This document shows positions 41,809-51,048 of a stretch of 56,619 bases of DNA, piece by piece. This stretch comes from Erythrobacteraceae bacterium (GTDB lineage Bacteria > Pseudomonadota > Alphaproteobacteria > Sphingomonadales > Sphingomonadaceae), in assembly GCA_027489065.1 (NCBI GenBank), contig JAIYAM010000027.1, forward strand, positions 1 to 56,619. The letters are read 5' to 3'. The notes beneath the pieces were generated by a model that saw nothing but the letters and a program-made list of their open reading frames with translations, did no database searches and was not told the DNA's origin. How positions within the stretch are numbered: position 1 is the stretch's first letter; each line of letters starts with the position of its first letter. A program made the translations under genes and the position numbers.

Positions 41809-43281
41809 ATGGACGCTTCGATTCTCCCTGTTATCGCCCTGATCCTCGGTGCCGCGCTGGGAGCGGCGCTCGCGTGGTTCTTCGCCTCGCGGCCTCTTGC
41901 CGACCTGCGGGAGCGACTCGCGGCGGCGGACGCAGCGGTCGCTGCGCGCGAGGGCGAGTTCAAGCGCGCGGTCGCGGAACTGGGCGAGGCACGGATCGAG
42001 GTTGCGGGATTGAAGGAGCGCGCCTCGCAGGCCGATGCGCTGCTGACCCGCCTCGATGCGGTGCAGGCCGAGCGTGCCGCGCTCGCCGAGCGGCTGGCCG
42101 CGCTGGAAAGCGCCTCGGCGGAACGCGAGAAGGCTTTTGCCGAGCAGAAGGCGGGGCTTCTTGCTGCGCAGGAAAGCTTGCGCAAGGAATTCGAGAACGC
42201 CGGCAGCCGCGTGCTGGAACAGGCGCAGAAGGCGTTTCTCGAGCGTGCCGATGCGAGGTTCCGCCAATCGGAGGAAGCGGGCGAGGCCAAGATCAAGGCG
42301 CTACTGACCCCGGTCGGCGAAAAGCTCGCGAGTTACGAGAAGCAGGTCGCCGATCTGGAGACCAAGCGCAGCGATGCCTTTGCCGGCCTCGGCGCGCTGA
42401 TCGAGGAGATGCGCAAGGGTCAGGAGGAGGTGAAGCGCGAGGCGCAGCGCCTCGGCAACTCGCTCACCAATGCCCCCAAGGCACGCGGGCGCTGGGGCGA
42501 GCGGGCCTTGCAGAACCTGCTCGAGCAATGCGGCCTTGCGCAGCATACCGATTTCCATCTGGAGCACTCGATGGACACCGAGGAAGGCCGCCTGCGGCCC
42601 GATGCGATCATCAACGTGCCCGGCCAGAAGAAGCTGGTTGTCGATTCCAAGGTCTCGCTCAACGCCTATCAGGCCGCTTTCGAGGCCGATGACGATGCGG
42701 TGCGCAAGCAGCAGATGGAACTGCATGCACGGTCGATGCGCAATCACGTCCAGACCCTGAGCGCCAAGAGCTACCAGAGCCAGTTCGAGGAAGCCCCCGA
42801 TTACGTGATCATGTTCGTGCCGGGCGAGCATTTCGTCACCGCCGCGCTCGAGGCCGATCCGACCCTATGGGACTTCGCCTTCGAGCGCCGCGTGCTGCTC
42901 GCCACCCCGACCAACCTCGTCGCCATCGCCCGCACCGTGGCGCAGGTATGGCGGCAGGACGGGCTTGCCAAGGAAGCCCAGGCGATCGGCCGGATGGGTG
43001 CCGAGCTCTACGACCGGCTCGCGACCGCAGCCGAGCATCTGAAGCGTGTCGGCGGCGGGCTGGAGAGCGCGGTCAACAACTACAACAAGTTCGTCGGCAG
43101 CTTCGAGCGCAACGTGCTCTCCTCCGGGCGGCGGCTCGCGGAGAAGGGTGTCGAGATCGGCAAGCGCGAGATCGACGCCGTGCCGCTTGTGGAAAGCGCA
43201 CCGCGCTACAATGCCGCCGATGGCGATGCGGTGGTGGCCGAGTACCCCGCGCTCGCCGTGGACAACGACGCAGCGGAGTAG
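41809..43281 (+). CDS. rmuC: DNA recombination protein RmuC
   Basis: A 490-residue protein with a membrane anchor at residues about 5-25, a long coiled coil (roughly 30-220, rich in Ala, Glu and Arg) and the RmuC domain: GRWGERALQNLLEQCGLAQHTDF, RPDAIINVPGQKKLVVDSKVSLNAY, DYVIMFVPGEHFVTAALE and TNLVAIARTVAQVWRQ. RmuC proteins limit DNA inversions and resemble nuclease folds; the D and K residues of the DSKVSL segment fit. It is convergent with the trmH-type gene. Confidence 0.95.
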   Translation: MDASILPVIALILGAALGAALAWFFASRPLADLRERLAAADAAVAAREGEFKRAVAELGEARIEVAGLKERASQADALLTRLDAVQAERAALAERLAALESASAEREKAFAEQKAGLLAAQESLRKEFENAGSRVLEQAQKAFLERADARFRQSEEAGEAKIKALLTPVGEKLASYEKQVADLETKRSDAFAGLGALIEEMRKGQEEVKREAQRLGNSLTNAPKARGRWGERALQNLLEQCGLAQHTDFHLEHSMDTEEGRLRPDAIINVPGQKKLVVDSKVSLNAYQAAFEADDDAVRKQQMELHARSMRNHVQTLSAKSYQSQFEEAPDYVIMFVPGEHFVTAALEADPTLWDFAFERRVLLATPTNLVAIARTVAQVWRQDGLAKEAQAIGRMGAELYDRLATAAEHLKRVGGGLESAVNNYNKFVGSFERNVLSSGRRLAEKGVEIGKREIDAVPLVESAPRYNAADGDAVVAEYPALAVDNDAAE

Positions 43282-43313
43282 GGCGGCGGAGCGTCAGGCC
43301 GGGCGGACTTCTC

Positions 43314-44108
43314 CTACATCACCCCCGCCAGCACCTCGTAAGCCAGCACCGCGCCAGCAACGGCAGCGTTCAGCGAATCCGCGCGGCCCCGCATCGGCAT
43401 CGTCACGCGCAGGTCGCAAGCCATCTCGTAATCCTCGGGAAGCCCCTGCGACTCGTTGCCGACCAGGATGAAGCACGGCGCCGCATAGGCCGCGCCGCGA
43501 TAGGCCACCGCATCGCGCAAGGACGCTGCGACCAGCTGTCCCGCCCCGCCGCGCAGCCACGGAAGGAACTCGTCCCAGCGCGCTTGGGCGAGGCCGACGG
43601 TGAAGACTGCCCCCATGCTCGCACGCACGGCTTCGGCGCTGAAAGGATCGGCGCAGTCGTCGATCAGGATCAGCCCGCCCGCGCCGACCGCATCGCAGGT
43701 GCGCAGCATCGTCCCCAGATTGCCCGGATCGCGCAGCGCCTGTGCCGCAAGCCAGATCGGCGCGTCACCGCGGTCGAGAGCGCTCAGCGAGGTGTCCCAC
43801 TCGTCGAACACTCCGGCCACGACCTGCGCGTTCTCCTTGCCGGTGATCTTGGAGAGAATGTCGGGCGTAGTCGCGATCACTTCGCCCCCCGCAACCATGA
43901 CGTCGGCCTCCAGCCGTTCGAGCAGCGGGTGTTCGCGCCCCTCGGCCATCACCAGCGTTTGCGGCAAGCGGCCCGAAGCGCGCGCGTCTTCGAGCAGGCG
44001 CAGCCCCTCGACGAGGAACTGGCCCGAACGCTTGCGATGCTTCTTGTCCCGCAGCGAGCGCAGGTACTTGACCGTGGGATTGGAGAAGCCGGTGATGTGC
44101 TTGCGCAT
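43314..44108 (-). CDS. TrmH/SpoU-family RNA methyltransferase
   Basis: A 264-residue SPOUT methyltransferase. The N-terminal substrate-binding domain has KHRKRSGQFLVEGLRLLEDA; the knotted SAM-binding domain shows the three motifs LRDPGNLGTMLRTCDAVGA, FILVGNESQGLPEDYE and MPMRGRADSLNAAVAGAVLAYE. It 2'-O-methylates rRNA or tRNA, but the exact target (23S or tRNA) cannot be told. It begins 33 bases after the HPr gene on the same strand. Confidence 0.92.
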   Translation of the reverse strand: MRKHITGFSNPTVKYLRSLRDKKHRKRSGQFLVEGLRLLEDARASGRLPQTLVMAEGREHPLLERLEADVMVAGGEVIATTPDILSKITGKENAQVVAGVFDEWDTSLSALDRGDAPIWLAAQALRDPGNLGTMLRTCDAVGAGGLILIDDCADPFSAEAVRASMGAVFTVGLAQARWDEFLPWLRGGAGQLVAASLRDAVAYRGAAYAAPCFILVGNESQGLPEDYEMACDLRVTMPMRGRADSLNAAVAGAVLAYEVLAGVM

Positions 44109-44141
44109 GGGCGGCACCGCTGGCGGTTCGATCCGCGCGCG

Positions 44142-44420
44142 TCAATCCTCGCCGAAACCGTCGGCGATCAGACCGACGAGTTCGGCGAGCACGCCCTCGG
44201 CCCCGTTACCCTCGACCGCGACCTCGACCGTGTCGCCCTTGGCCGCGCCGAGCATCATCAGCCCGAGGATCGAGCCGCCCGCCGCGCTGTGGGGCGGTTT
44301 GCTGACCGTCACCTTGACGCCGTCCGGCAGGCCCGCGACCGCGCCCACGAACTTCGCGCTCGCCCGGGCGTGCAGGCCCCGGCGGTTGACGATCACGACG
44401 CTTTGCCTTGCCTCCCCCAC
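44142..44420 (-). CDS. ptsH: HPr phosphocarrier protein
   Basis: A 92-residue phosphocarrier of the regulatory (nitrogen-type) PTS. The phosphorylated histidine is His17 in RGLHARASAKF, and the regulatory serine for HPr kinase is conserved at Ser50 (SILGLMML). Translation starts at a GTG with GAGGGAG just upstream. It follows the EIIA gene by ten bases. With HprK present but no sugar-specific EIIBC visible, HPr here is most likely regulatory. Confidence 0.94.
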   Translation of the reverse strand: MGEARQSVVIVNRRGLHARASAKFVGAVAGLPDGVKVTVSKPPHSAAGGSILGLMMLGAAKGDTVEVAVEGNGAEGVLAELVGLIADGFGED

Positions 44421-44430
44421 GGCGGCTCCC

Positions 44431-44856
44431 TCAAGCCTTCGCCCGTGCGGGCGGTGTTTCCTGCCCGAGGAGCTCGCTGGCGATGGTGATGTAGTTGCGC
44501 CCGGCCGTCTGCGCGGCGTGGACGGCGGCGGTGACGTCCATCGACTTGCGCGCACCGGCAAGGCGGATCAGCATCGGCAGGTTGATCCCGGCGATGACCT
44601 CGACATGGCCGGCATCGAGCAGCGAGATCGCAAGGTTCGACGGGGTGCCGCCGAACAGGTCGGTGAGGATGATCACGCCCGTGCCGCTGTCCACCCCCGC
44701 GATCGCGTCGGCGATGTCGGCACGGCGCTGCTCCATGTCGTCATTGGGGCCGATGCAGACCGTGACGATCGCCTCTTGCGGGCCGACCACGTGCTCCATC
44801 GCCTCGACAAACTGGTCCGCGAGGCGGCCATGGGTTACCAGGATCAAACCGATCAT
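44431..44856 (-). CDS. PTS EIIA component, mannose/fructose-type
   Basis: A 141-residue EIIA-Man-type protein with phosphorylatable His9 in LVTHGRLADQFVEAM and DLFGGTPSNLA as the second conserved segment. In alphaproteobacteria this protein is encoded next to HPr, HprK and RapZ without a transporter and is thought to pass phosphate in a signalling chain. No EIIB or EIIC lies in the window. The 103 bases between it and rapZ may contain its own promoter. Confidence 0.93.
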   Translation of the reverse strand: MIGLILVTHGRLADQFVEAMEHVVGPQEAIVTVCIGPNDDMEQRRADIADAIAGVDSGTGVIILTDLFGGTPSNLAISLLDAGHVEVIAGINLPMLIRLAGARKSMDVTAAVHAAQTAGRNYITIASELLGQETPPARAKA

Positions 44857-44959
44857 GCGTGAAAAAGGGTCCGTTAACTGCCCGCCGGGGCGTGCCTTAA
44901 GCGTTTCTACCTGAACCGGCAATGTGCCTTTGCATACCTGCCGGACGAGCCAAGGCGCC

Positions 44960-45877
44960 TTAGCGGCGATCCCCTTCAATGGCATCGGCCGCGCGCGAGC
45001 CCAGGTTGCGGTGTCGGACAGTGGGGGAAAATCCTGCAAGGCGCAAGGCCTCAGCCATGCGTTCGGCGGTGTAGACCGAGCGGTGTCTCCCGCCGGTACA
45101 GCCGAACGCGACGTGGACATAGGGCTTGCCTTGCGCGGCATAGCGCGGGAGCAGCACCAGCAGCAGGTCGCGAATCCGCGCAAAGACGTCGGCGAAGGCC
45201 GGATCGCGCTCGATATGCTCGCCCACCGCCGCGTCCTGTCCGGTCTGCTCGCGCAAGTCCGGAACCCAGTGCGGATTATCGAGGAAGCGCATGTCGAACA
45301 CGAGGTCGGCGAGGGGCGGCATGCCGCGCGCGAAACCGAAGCTCGAGAGGGTGAGGGTCAGCGCCGCTGCGCTGTCGGCCGGAGCGAAAAGCTCGCGGAT
45401 GCGCGCCTGCAGGTCGTTGCTGGTCAGCGCGGTGGTGTCGATCATCACCTCCGCCCAGCGGCGCAGCGGTTCGAGCAGCTCGCGCTCGGCGGCGATACCC
45501 TCCAGCACGGGGCGTCCGGCGGCGAGCGGGTGGCGGCGGCGGGTCTCGTTGAAACGGCGTTCGAGCTCGCCCCCGGCGCAGTCGAGAAACAGGAAGGTGA
45601 GCGCGATGTCGGGGCGCTGGCCGAGCTTCTTCACCAGCGCGATGATGTCGGCCGGCACAAAGCCGCGGGTGCGCGAATCGAAGCCGATCGCGAGCGGGCC
45701 GCGGCCGCTGTCACCCGGCCCCGTGACGAGGCGTTCGAGCATCCGCACCGGGAAATTGTCGATCGTCTCCCAGCCGAGGTCCTCGAGCACCGCAAGCGTG
45801 GTCGACTTTCCGGCACCGGCAAGCCCCGTGACGAGCAGGAGCTGCCGGGGCTGTGCAAGGTCGGGGGCGGCGGTCAT
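44960..45877 (-). CDS. rapZ: RNase adapter protein RapZ
   Basis: A 305-residue P-loop protein. The Walker A motif is VTGLAGAGKSTTLAVLEDLG (16-35), DNFPVRML follows, and the C-terminal domain carries FGCTGGRHRSVYTAERM, which binds amino-sugar phosphates in the E. coli protein. RapZ senses glucosamine-6-phosphate and guides RNase E to small RNAs in enterobacteria; its role in alphaproteobacteria is less known. It overlaps hprK by four bases, part of the conserved regulatory block. Confidence 0.96.
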   Translation of the reverse strand: MTAAPDLAQPRQLLLVTGLAGAGKSTTLAVLEDLGWETIDNFPVRMLERLVTGPGDSGRGPLAIGFDSRTRGFVPADIIALVKKLGQRPDIALTFLFLDCAGGELERRFNETRRRHPLAAGRPVLEGIAAERELLEPLRRWAEVMIDTTALTSNDLQARIRELFAPADSAAALTLTLSSFGFARGMPPLADLVFDMRFLDNPHWVPDLREQTGQDAAVGEHIERDPAFADVFARIRDLLLVLLPRYAAQGKPYVHVAFGCTGGRHRSVYTAERMAEALRLAGFSPTVRHRNLGSRAADAIEGDRR

Positions 45878-46353
45878 GGGCGCTCTTCTGCCGCTTCGTG
45901 CTCTTCAAGAAAAGCCGGTTTGAACACGAGGCCATGAAGCTGCAGCGCCCATTCGGCGCGCTCGGCAGGAGCGATGGTGCCGGGATCGAAAGCGAGTACC
46001 GGCACTGCCACCCCGGCGATGCTGCGGGTGGGCAGCGGTGTCTCGGGCAGGCGCGAAGGCGCAGGCCCCCCAAGGGTCAGGATCAGCGCGACCGGTGCGG
46101 GAGGGGCAAGGGGAAGCCGGGCGAGGCCGACGCCGCGCACCTCGATGAGGCCCGCAATGTTGGGCGGGGGCGAGGCGATCAGGCATTCTGCCTCGCGCGC
46201 AAGCGTCACCGCATCATCGCCGATCAGCCCCGCGCCCCGGCCCAACAAGGCCAGTGCGAGGCTTGATTTGCCGCTTCCGGGCGGGCCTTCGATCAGCAGC
46301 GCGCGGCCGCCGATGGCGAGCGCGCCAGCCTGCATGACGAGGCCCCCGCTCAT
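45874..46353 (-). CDS. hprK: Short HPr kinase/phosphorylase (HprK)
   Basis: A 159-residue protein equal to the C-terminal kinase domain of HprK, the short alphaproteobacterial form. The P-loop is IEGPPGSGKSSLALALL at 21-37, followed by LIGDDAVTLAREAECLIASPP and IAGLIEVRGVGLARLP, the HprK signature region. The N-terminal regulatory domain of Firmicute HprK is absent. It would phosphorylate HPr at Ser50, linking carbon or stress status to the PTS chain. It overlaps chvG and rapZ by four bases each. Confidence 0.93.
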   Translation of the reverse strand: MSGGLVMQAGALAIGGRALLIEGPPGSGKSSLALALLGRGAGLIGDDAVTLAREAECLIASPPPNIAGLIEVRGVGLARLPLAPPAPVALILTLGGPAPSRLPETPLPTRSIAGVAVPVLAFDPGTIAPAERAEWALQLHGLVFKPAFLEEHEAAEERP

Positions 46354-47921
46354 GGCGCCGCCGGCAGCGCGAGGCGCAGGCATGCACCCGCCGCGCCGTC
46401 GCGCCGGGGTTCGGCGGTCAGCGAGCCATCATGCGCCTCGGCAATGGCCCGGCCGATCGCCAGACCGAGGCCGGAATGATTGCCGAAGCTCTCCCCCTCG
46501 GGGCGGTCGGAATGGAAGCGCCGGAACACGTCCTCGCGCCGTTCGGGGGCGATGCCGGGGCCCTCGTCGCACACTTCGGTGACGATCTGCCCCCCGGCGC
46601 GGCGGATGATCACGTTCACCACGCCCTCGGGCGGGGAGAAGGAGACGGCGTTGTCGATGAGGTTTTCTGCCACCCTTTCGAGCTGGGTGGGGACGCCGAG
46701 CACGCGGTGGCGACCGGGCGCAACGTCGAGCGCAAGGCGGCGCCCCGCGTTCATCCCCCGCTCCTCGCGGCTGCGGATGAGGTTCGCGAAGAGCTCGGCA
46801 AGATCGACCGTCTCGAGCTTTGCGCGGCTGATCTCGGCATCCACCCGGCTGGCGGCGGCGATTTCGGTCACGAGGCGGTCGATGCGGCGCACATCGTGGG
46901 TGGCGATCTGGATCAGCTGGGCGCGCAGGTCCGGGTCCTCGACGCGGGGCAGGGTGTCGATCGCGCTGCGCAGGGATGCCAGCGGGTTCTTGATCTCGTG
47001 GGCCACGTCCGCCGCGAAGCTGTCGACTGCGTCGATCCGTCCACGCAGCGCCGCCGTCATGTCCGAGACCGCGCGGGCGAGCAGGCCGATCTCGTCGCTG
47101 CGCTGCGGCAGGCGCGGCACCTCGACCTCGCGGTCGCGGCCCTGTTTCACGCGGACCGCAGCACGCGCCAGCAAGCGCAAGGGCGTGACGATGGTTCGGG
47201 CGAGGAACAGCGAGAGCAGCGCCGATGCGGTCATCACCAGCAGCACCGCGATGCTGAGGGTCGAACGCGCGGCCCGCACGCTTTCGGTGATGTCGACCGC
47301 ATTGCGCACGGTCAGCAAGGTCGCGCCCTGAAGGCCGACCGGCACGGCGGCGGTGATCACCGGCGTGCCGTCGGTCCAGTCGTAAAGCCGGACCTGGCTG
47401 AGCCCGAGTTCGCGCGCGCGGGCGAGCTCGGGCCAGGCATCGGCGTCCTGCGCTTCGGGCTCGGCATAATCCTGCACCGGCTCGGCGGCGACGATGGTGT
47501 CGATGGTGCGATCGAGCCAGACGGCGAAGCGCTGTTCCCAGTCGTCATCGCTGATGTCGTTGAAGCGGAACGAAGGGTCGGCGAGCGCGAAGCTGTCGGC
47601 GGTGAGCTTGCCGCTTGCGTCGAAGGTGCGCAGCCGCATCCGCTGTTCCTTGCCGATCTGCACGAGCAGCGCCTCCTGCCGCGCGCGGCTTGCCCCGGCG
47701 AGAGCCTCGGCGGTGATCTGGGCTTCGATGCGGGCAAGCTTGAAACGTTCGTTGACGAGCTGCGTGCGGTAGCTGTCGAGGTAGAAAAGCCCCCCGCCCA
47801 GAAACAGGAGCGGCAGGATGTTGACCGCGAGGATGCGGCCCGTGAGTGCGAAGCGGCCCGTCGCGCTCAACTGCTCGCCGCTGCCCGCGGTGCGCCCCGA
47901 TCCGAGGGGCCTTTCAGCCAT
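46350..47921 (-). CDS. chvG: Sensor histidine kinase ChvG (ExoS-type)
   Basis: A 523-residue inner-membrane kinase with two helices (about 27-48 and 222-242) around a 170-residue periplasmic sensor, a HAMP linker ([20 protein letters not shown]) and the catalytic core: H-box [13 protein letters not shown] with His308, N-box [18 protein letters not shown]1 DEGPGI and G2 [10 protein letters not shown]. It is the ChvG/ExoS type that answers acid and envelope stress in rhizobia. It overlaps the chvI stop by eight bases, and shares its 3' end with hprK. Confidence 0.95.
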   Translation of the reverse strand: MAERPLGSGRTAGSGEQLSATGRFALTGRILAVNILPLLFLGGGLFYLDSYRTQLVNERFKLARIEAQITAEALAGASRARQEALLVQIGKEQRMRLRTFDASGKLTADSFALADPSFRFNDISDDDWEQRFAVWLDRTIDTIVAAEPVQDYAEPEAQDADAWPELARARELGLSQVRLYDWTDGTPVITAAVPVGLQGATLLTVRNAVDITESVRAARSTLSIAVLLVMTASALLSLFLARTIVTPLRLLARAAVRVKQGRDREVEVPRLPQRSDEIGLLARAVSDMTAALRGRIDAVDSFAADVAHEIKNPLASLRSAIDTLPRVEDPDLRAQLIQIATHDVRRIDRLVTEIAAASRVDAEISRAKLETVDLAELFANLIRSREERGMNAGRRLALDVAPGRHRVLGVPTQLERVAENLIDNAVSFSPPEGVVNVIIRRAGGQIVTEVCDEGPGIAPERREDVFRRFHSDRPEGESFGNHSGLGLAIGRAIAEAHDGSLTAEPRRDGAAGACLRLALPAAP

Positions 47922-48702
47922 CGGTGAAGCTGTAGCCGGCGCCATAGAGCGTATCGATCGAATCGAAGGTCGGGTCGACCAGCCGGAACTTGCGCCGCAT
48001 CCGCTTGATATGACTGTCGACGGTGCGATCATCGACGAAAACGTCGTCCGGGTAGGCGGCGTCCATCAGCTGGTTGCGGCTCTTGATGACGCCGGGGCGG
48101 ATGGCGAGGGCTTCGAGGATGAGGAACTCGGTGACGGTCAGGCTGACCGTCTTCCCCTCCCACGTCACCTGATGGCGCGCCGGGTCCATGAACAGCCGCC
48201 CGCGGGTGAGGCTGGCAGGCTGGGGTTCTGCGGCCGTCGAGGAGGGGGCGGCGCCCGCCACCAGCGGCTCTGCGCGGCGCAGAATGGCGCGGATGCGGGC
48301 GATCAGCAGGCGCAGCGAGAAGGGCTTGGCGATGTAATCGTCCGCGCCCAGTTCCAGCCCGGCTTCCTCGTCGCTCTCGTCGTCCTTGCTGGTGAGGAAG
48401 ATCACCGGCAGCGGCGAGTGCGCGCGCAGGCGGCGCAGCAGTTCCATACCGTCCATCTTCGGCATCTTGATGTCGAACACGGCAAGATCGGGCGGGTTGT
48501 CGAGCAGCGCCTTCAGCGCGGTCTCGCCGTCCGAATAGAGGCGCGTCGCAAAGCCCTCGGCCTGAAGCGCGATCGAGACGGTGGTGAGGATGTTGCGATC
48601 ATCGTCGACCAGCGCGATCTGGAGCTTGCGCGCGTCGCTGCCTGCGCTTTCGGGCGCTCCCGAGCCAGGGCCGGGCGCCGGATCGGCGGTGTTGCCCTCC
48701 AT
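47914..48702 (-). CDS. chvI: Response regulator ChvI (OmpR family)
   Basis: A 262-residue response regulator: receiver domain from about 27-140 with acidic pocket VDDD, phosphorylated Asp77 in [12 protein letters not shown], Thr-Ser (FLTSKDD) and Lys (AKPFS), then an OmpR-type winged helix ([35 protein letters not shown]). The start given has GAAGAGG nine bases upstream; an ATG three codons earlier is too close to it. The gene heads the chvI-chvG-hprK-rapZ-EIIA-HPr block and is divergent from pckA, which ChvI relatives are reported to regulate. Confidence 0.95.
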   Translation of the reverse strand: MEGNTADPAPGPGSGAPESAGSDARKLQIALVDDDRNILTTVSIALQAEGFATRLYSDGETALKALLDNPPDLAVFDIKMPKMDGMELLRRLRAHSPLPVIFLTSKDDESDEEAGLELGADDYIAKPFSLRLLIARIRAILRRAEPLVAGAAPSSTAAEPQPASLTRGRLFMDPARHQVTWEGKTVSLTVTEFLILEALAIRPGVIKSRNQLMDAAYPDDVFVDDRTVDSHIKRMRRKFRLVDPTFDSIDTLYGAGYSFTDG

Positions 48703-49028
48703 GGCGATCATCCTCTTCGAGCCTGCGACGTCATGGCACTTGGGTAGCCTGATCGCGCCGTGCTCGCAACGCCGGCCGATTGCCGCAAGCCCGGCGCATC
48801 CGGTCGCTCGTCAAAAGCGCCATGGGGGAGCCGGTTTGACGCCGCAGCAGTCGCGATTTAAGGGGCGGCCCGAGGGATCGGACAGTTGGTTGCGGCATGC
48901 CGCACCTGAGGTTGCATACGTATGCGCACCTGCTACGGGATGTGATCGAAGGCACGCGGATTCGGCGGCACCAGCCGGTCGGCCCTTCTGAGAACCATGC
49001 CCTGCCGCCCCGTCCAGGAGACGCCACG
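48703..49028. promoter_or_regulatory. chvI-pckA divergent regulatory region
   Basis: No gene is visible in these 326 bases. A TTGACG at 48836-48841 followed by a TTTAAG region (48857-48862) could be a pckA-side promoter. A perfect 12-base palindrome GCATACGTATGC lies at 48914-48925, flanked by direct copies of GCACCTG (48902-48908 and 48926-48932). The frame of pckA stays open through part of the region but the extra residues look unlike the enzyme. Control by ChvI is plausible but unproven. Confidence 0.5.
48902..48932. promoter_or_regulatory. Candidate operator: 12-bp palindrome with flanking direct repeats
   Basis: GCATACGTATGC is perfectly symmetrical and is bracketed by two identical GCACCTG copies 24 bases apart. 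It lies between the presumed promoter and the pckA start, a fitting place for a repressor or activator site. The protein that binds is not known. Confidence 0.4.
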
Positions 49029-50642
<1,614 letters not shown>

Positions 50643-50677
50643 GTTGCTGGTCATCCCTGCCATTGGGGCGTAACATG

Positions 50678-50704
50678 GATGGTGGAGTCTGAGGCTCCAT
50701 CATC
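50678..50704 (+). terminator. Hairpin between pckA and the next gene
   Basis: GATGGTGGAG pairs with CTCCATCATC (one G-T pair) around a seven-base loop, 35 bases after pckA. There is no T-run. It may end pckA transcription or regulate the following small gene, whose ATG lies 15 bases downstream. Confidence 0.5.
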
Positions 50705-50718
50705 CAAGGGATACGACC

Positions 50719-51042
50719 ATGAGCATTCTCGACGGAATTCTGAAGAACATCGGCGGCGCGCCCGACGATGTGGTCAACCTCGCGGCAAAGATCGGGATCG
50801 ACCCGGCGACGGCCGAACAGGCAATCGCGGCGCTCGGCAGGACGCATCAGCTCGATGGCGATACCGTCCAGCTGGCAGCGGAGAAGACCGGGATCAGCCC
50901 CGATGTGCTCAACCAGGTGGTCGCCGCGATCGGCGGCGAGGGCTCGCTGTCGCAATTCGCTTCGATGATCGACCGCGACGGTGACGGCAATCCGGTCAAC
51001 GACATCCTCGGCATGGCCAAGGGGCTGTTCGGCAAGGACTGA
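50719..51042 (+). CDS. Small conserved protein of unknown function
   Basis: A 107-residue acidic protein without signal or membrane helix: MSILDGILKNIGGAPDDVVN, then two similar helical segments around KIGIDPATAEQAIAALGRTH and KTGISPDVLNQVVAAIGG, ending in NDILGMAKGLFGKD. The repeated segments suggest a helical bundle a little like DUF937/YidB proteins. A DRDGDGNPV stretch looks like a single Ca2+-binding (dockerin/EF-hand-like) loop. The function is unknown. It is convergent with the CNBD/TrxR-like gene. Confidence 0.75.
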   Translation: MSILDGILKNIGGAPDDVVNLAAKIGIDPATAEQAIAALGRTHQLDGDTVQLAAEKTGISPDVLNQVVAAIGGEGSLSQFASMIDRDGDGNPVNDILGMAKGLFGKD

Positions 51043-51048
51043 TCCGCC

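Noticed and set aside
47141..47160. Second parS-like sequence (TGTTTCACGCGG) in chvG
   Set aside because: Only the left half matches; the right arm is not symmetrical.
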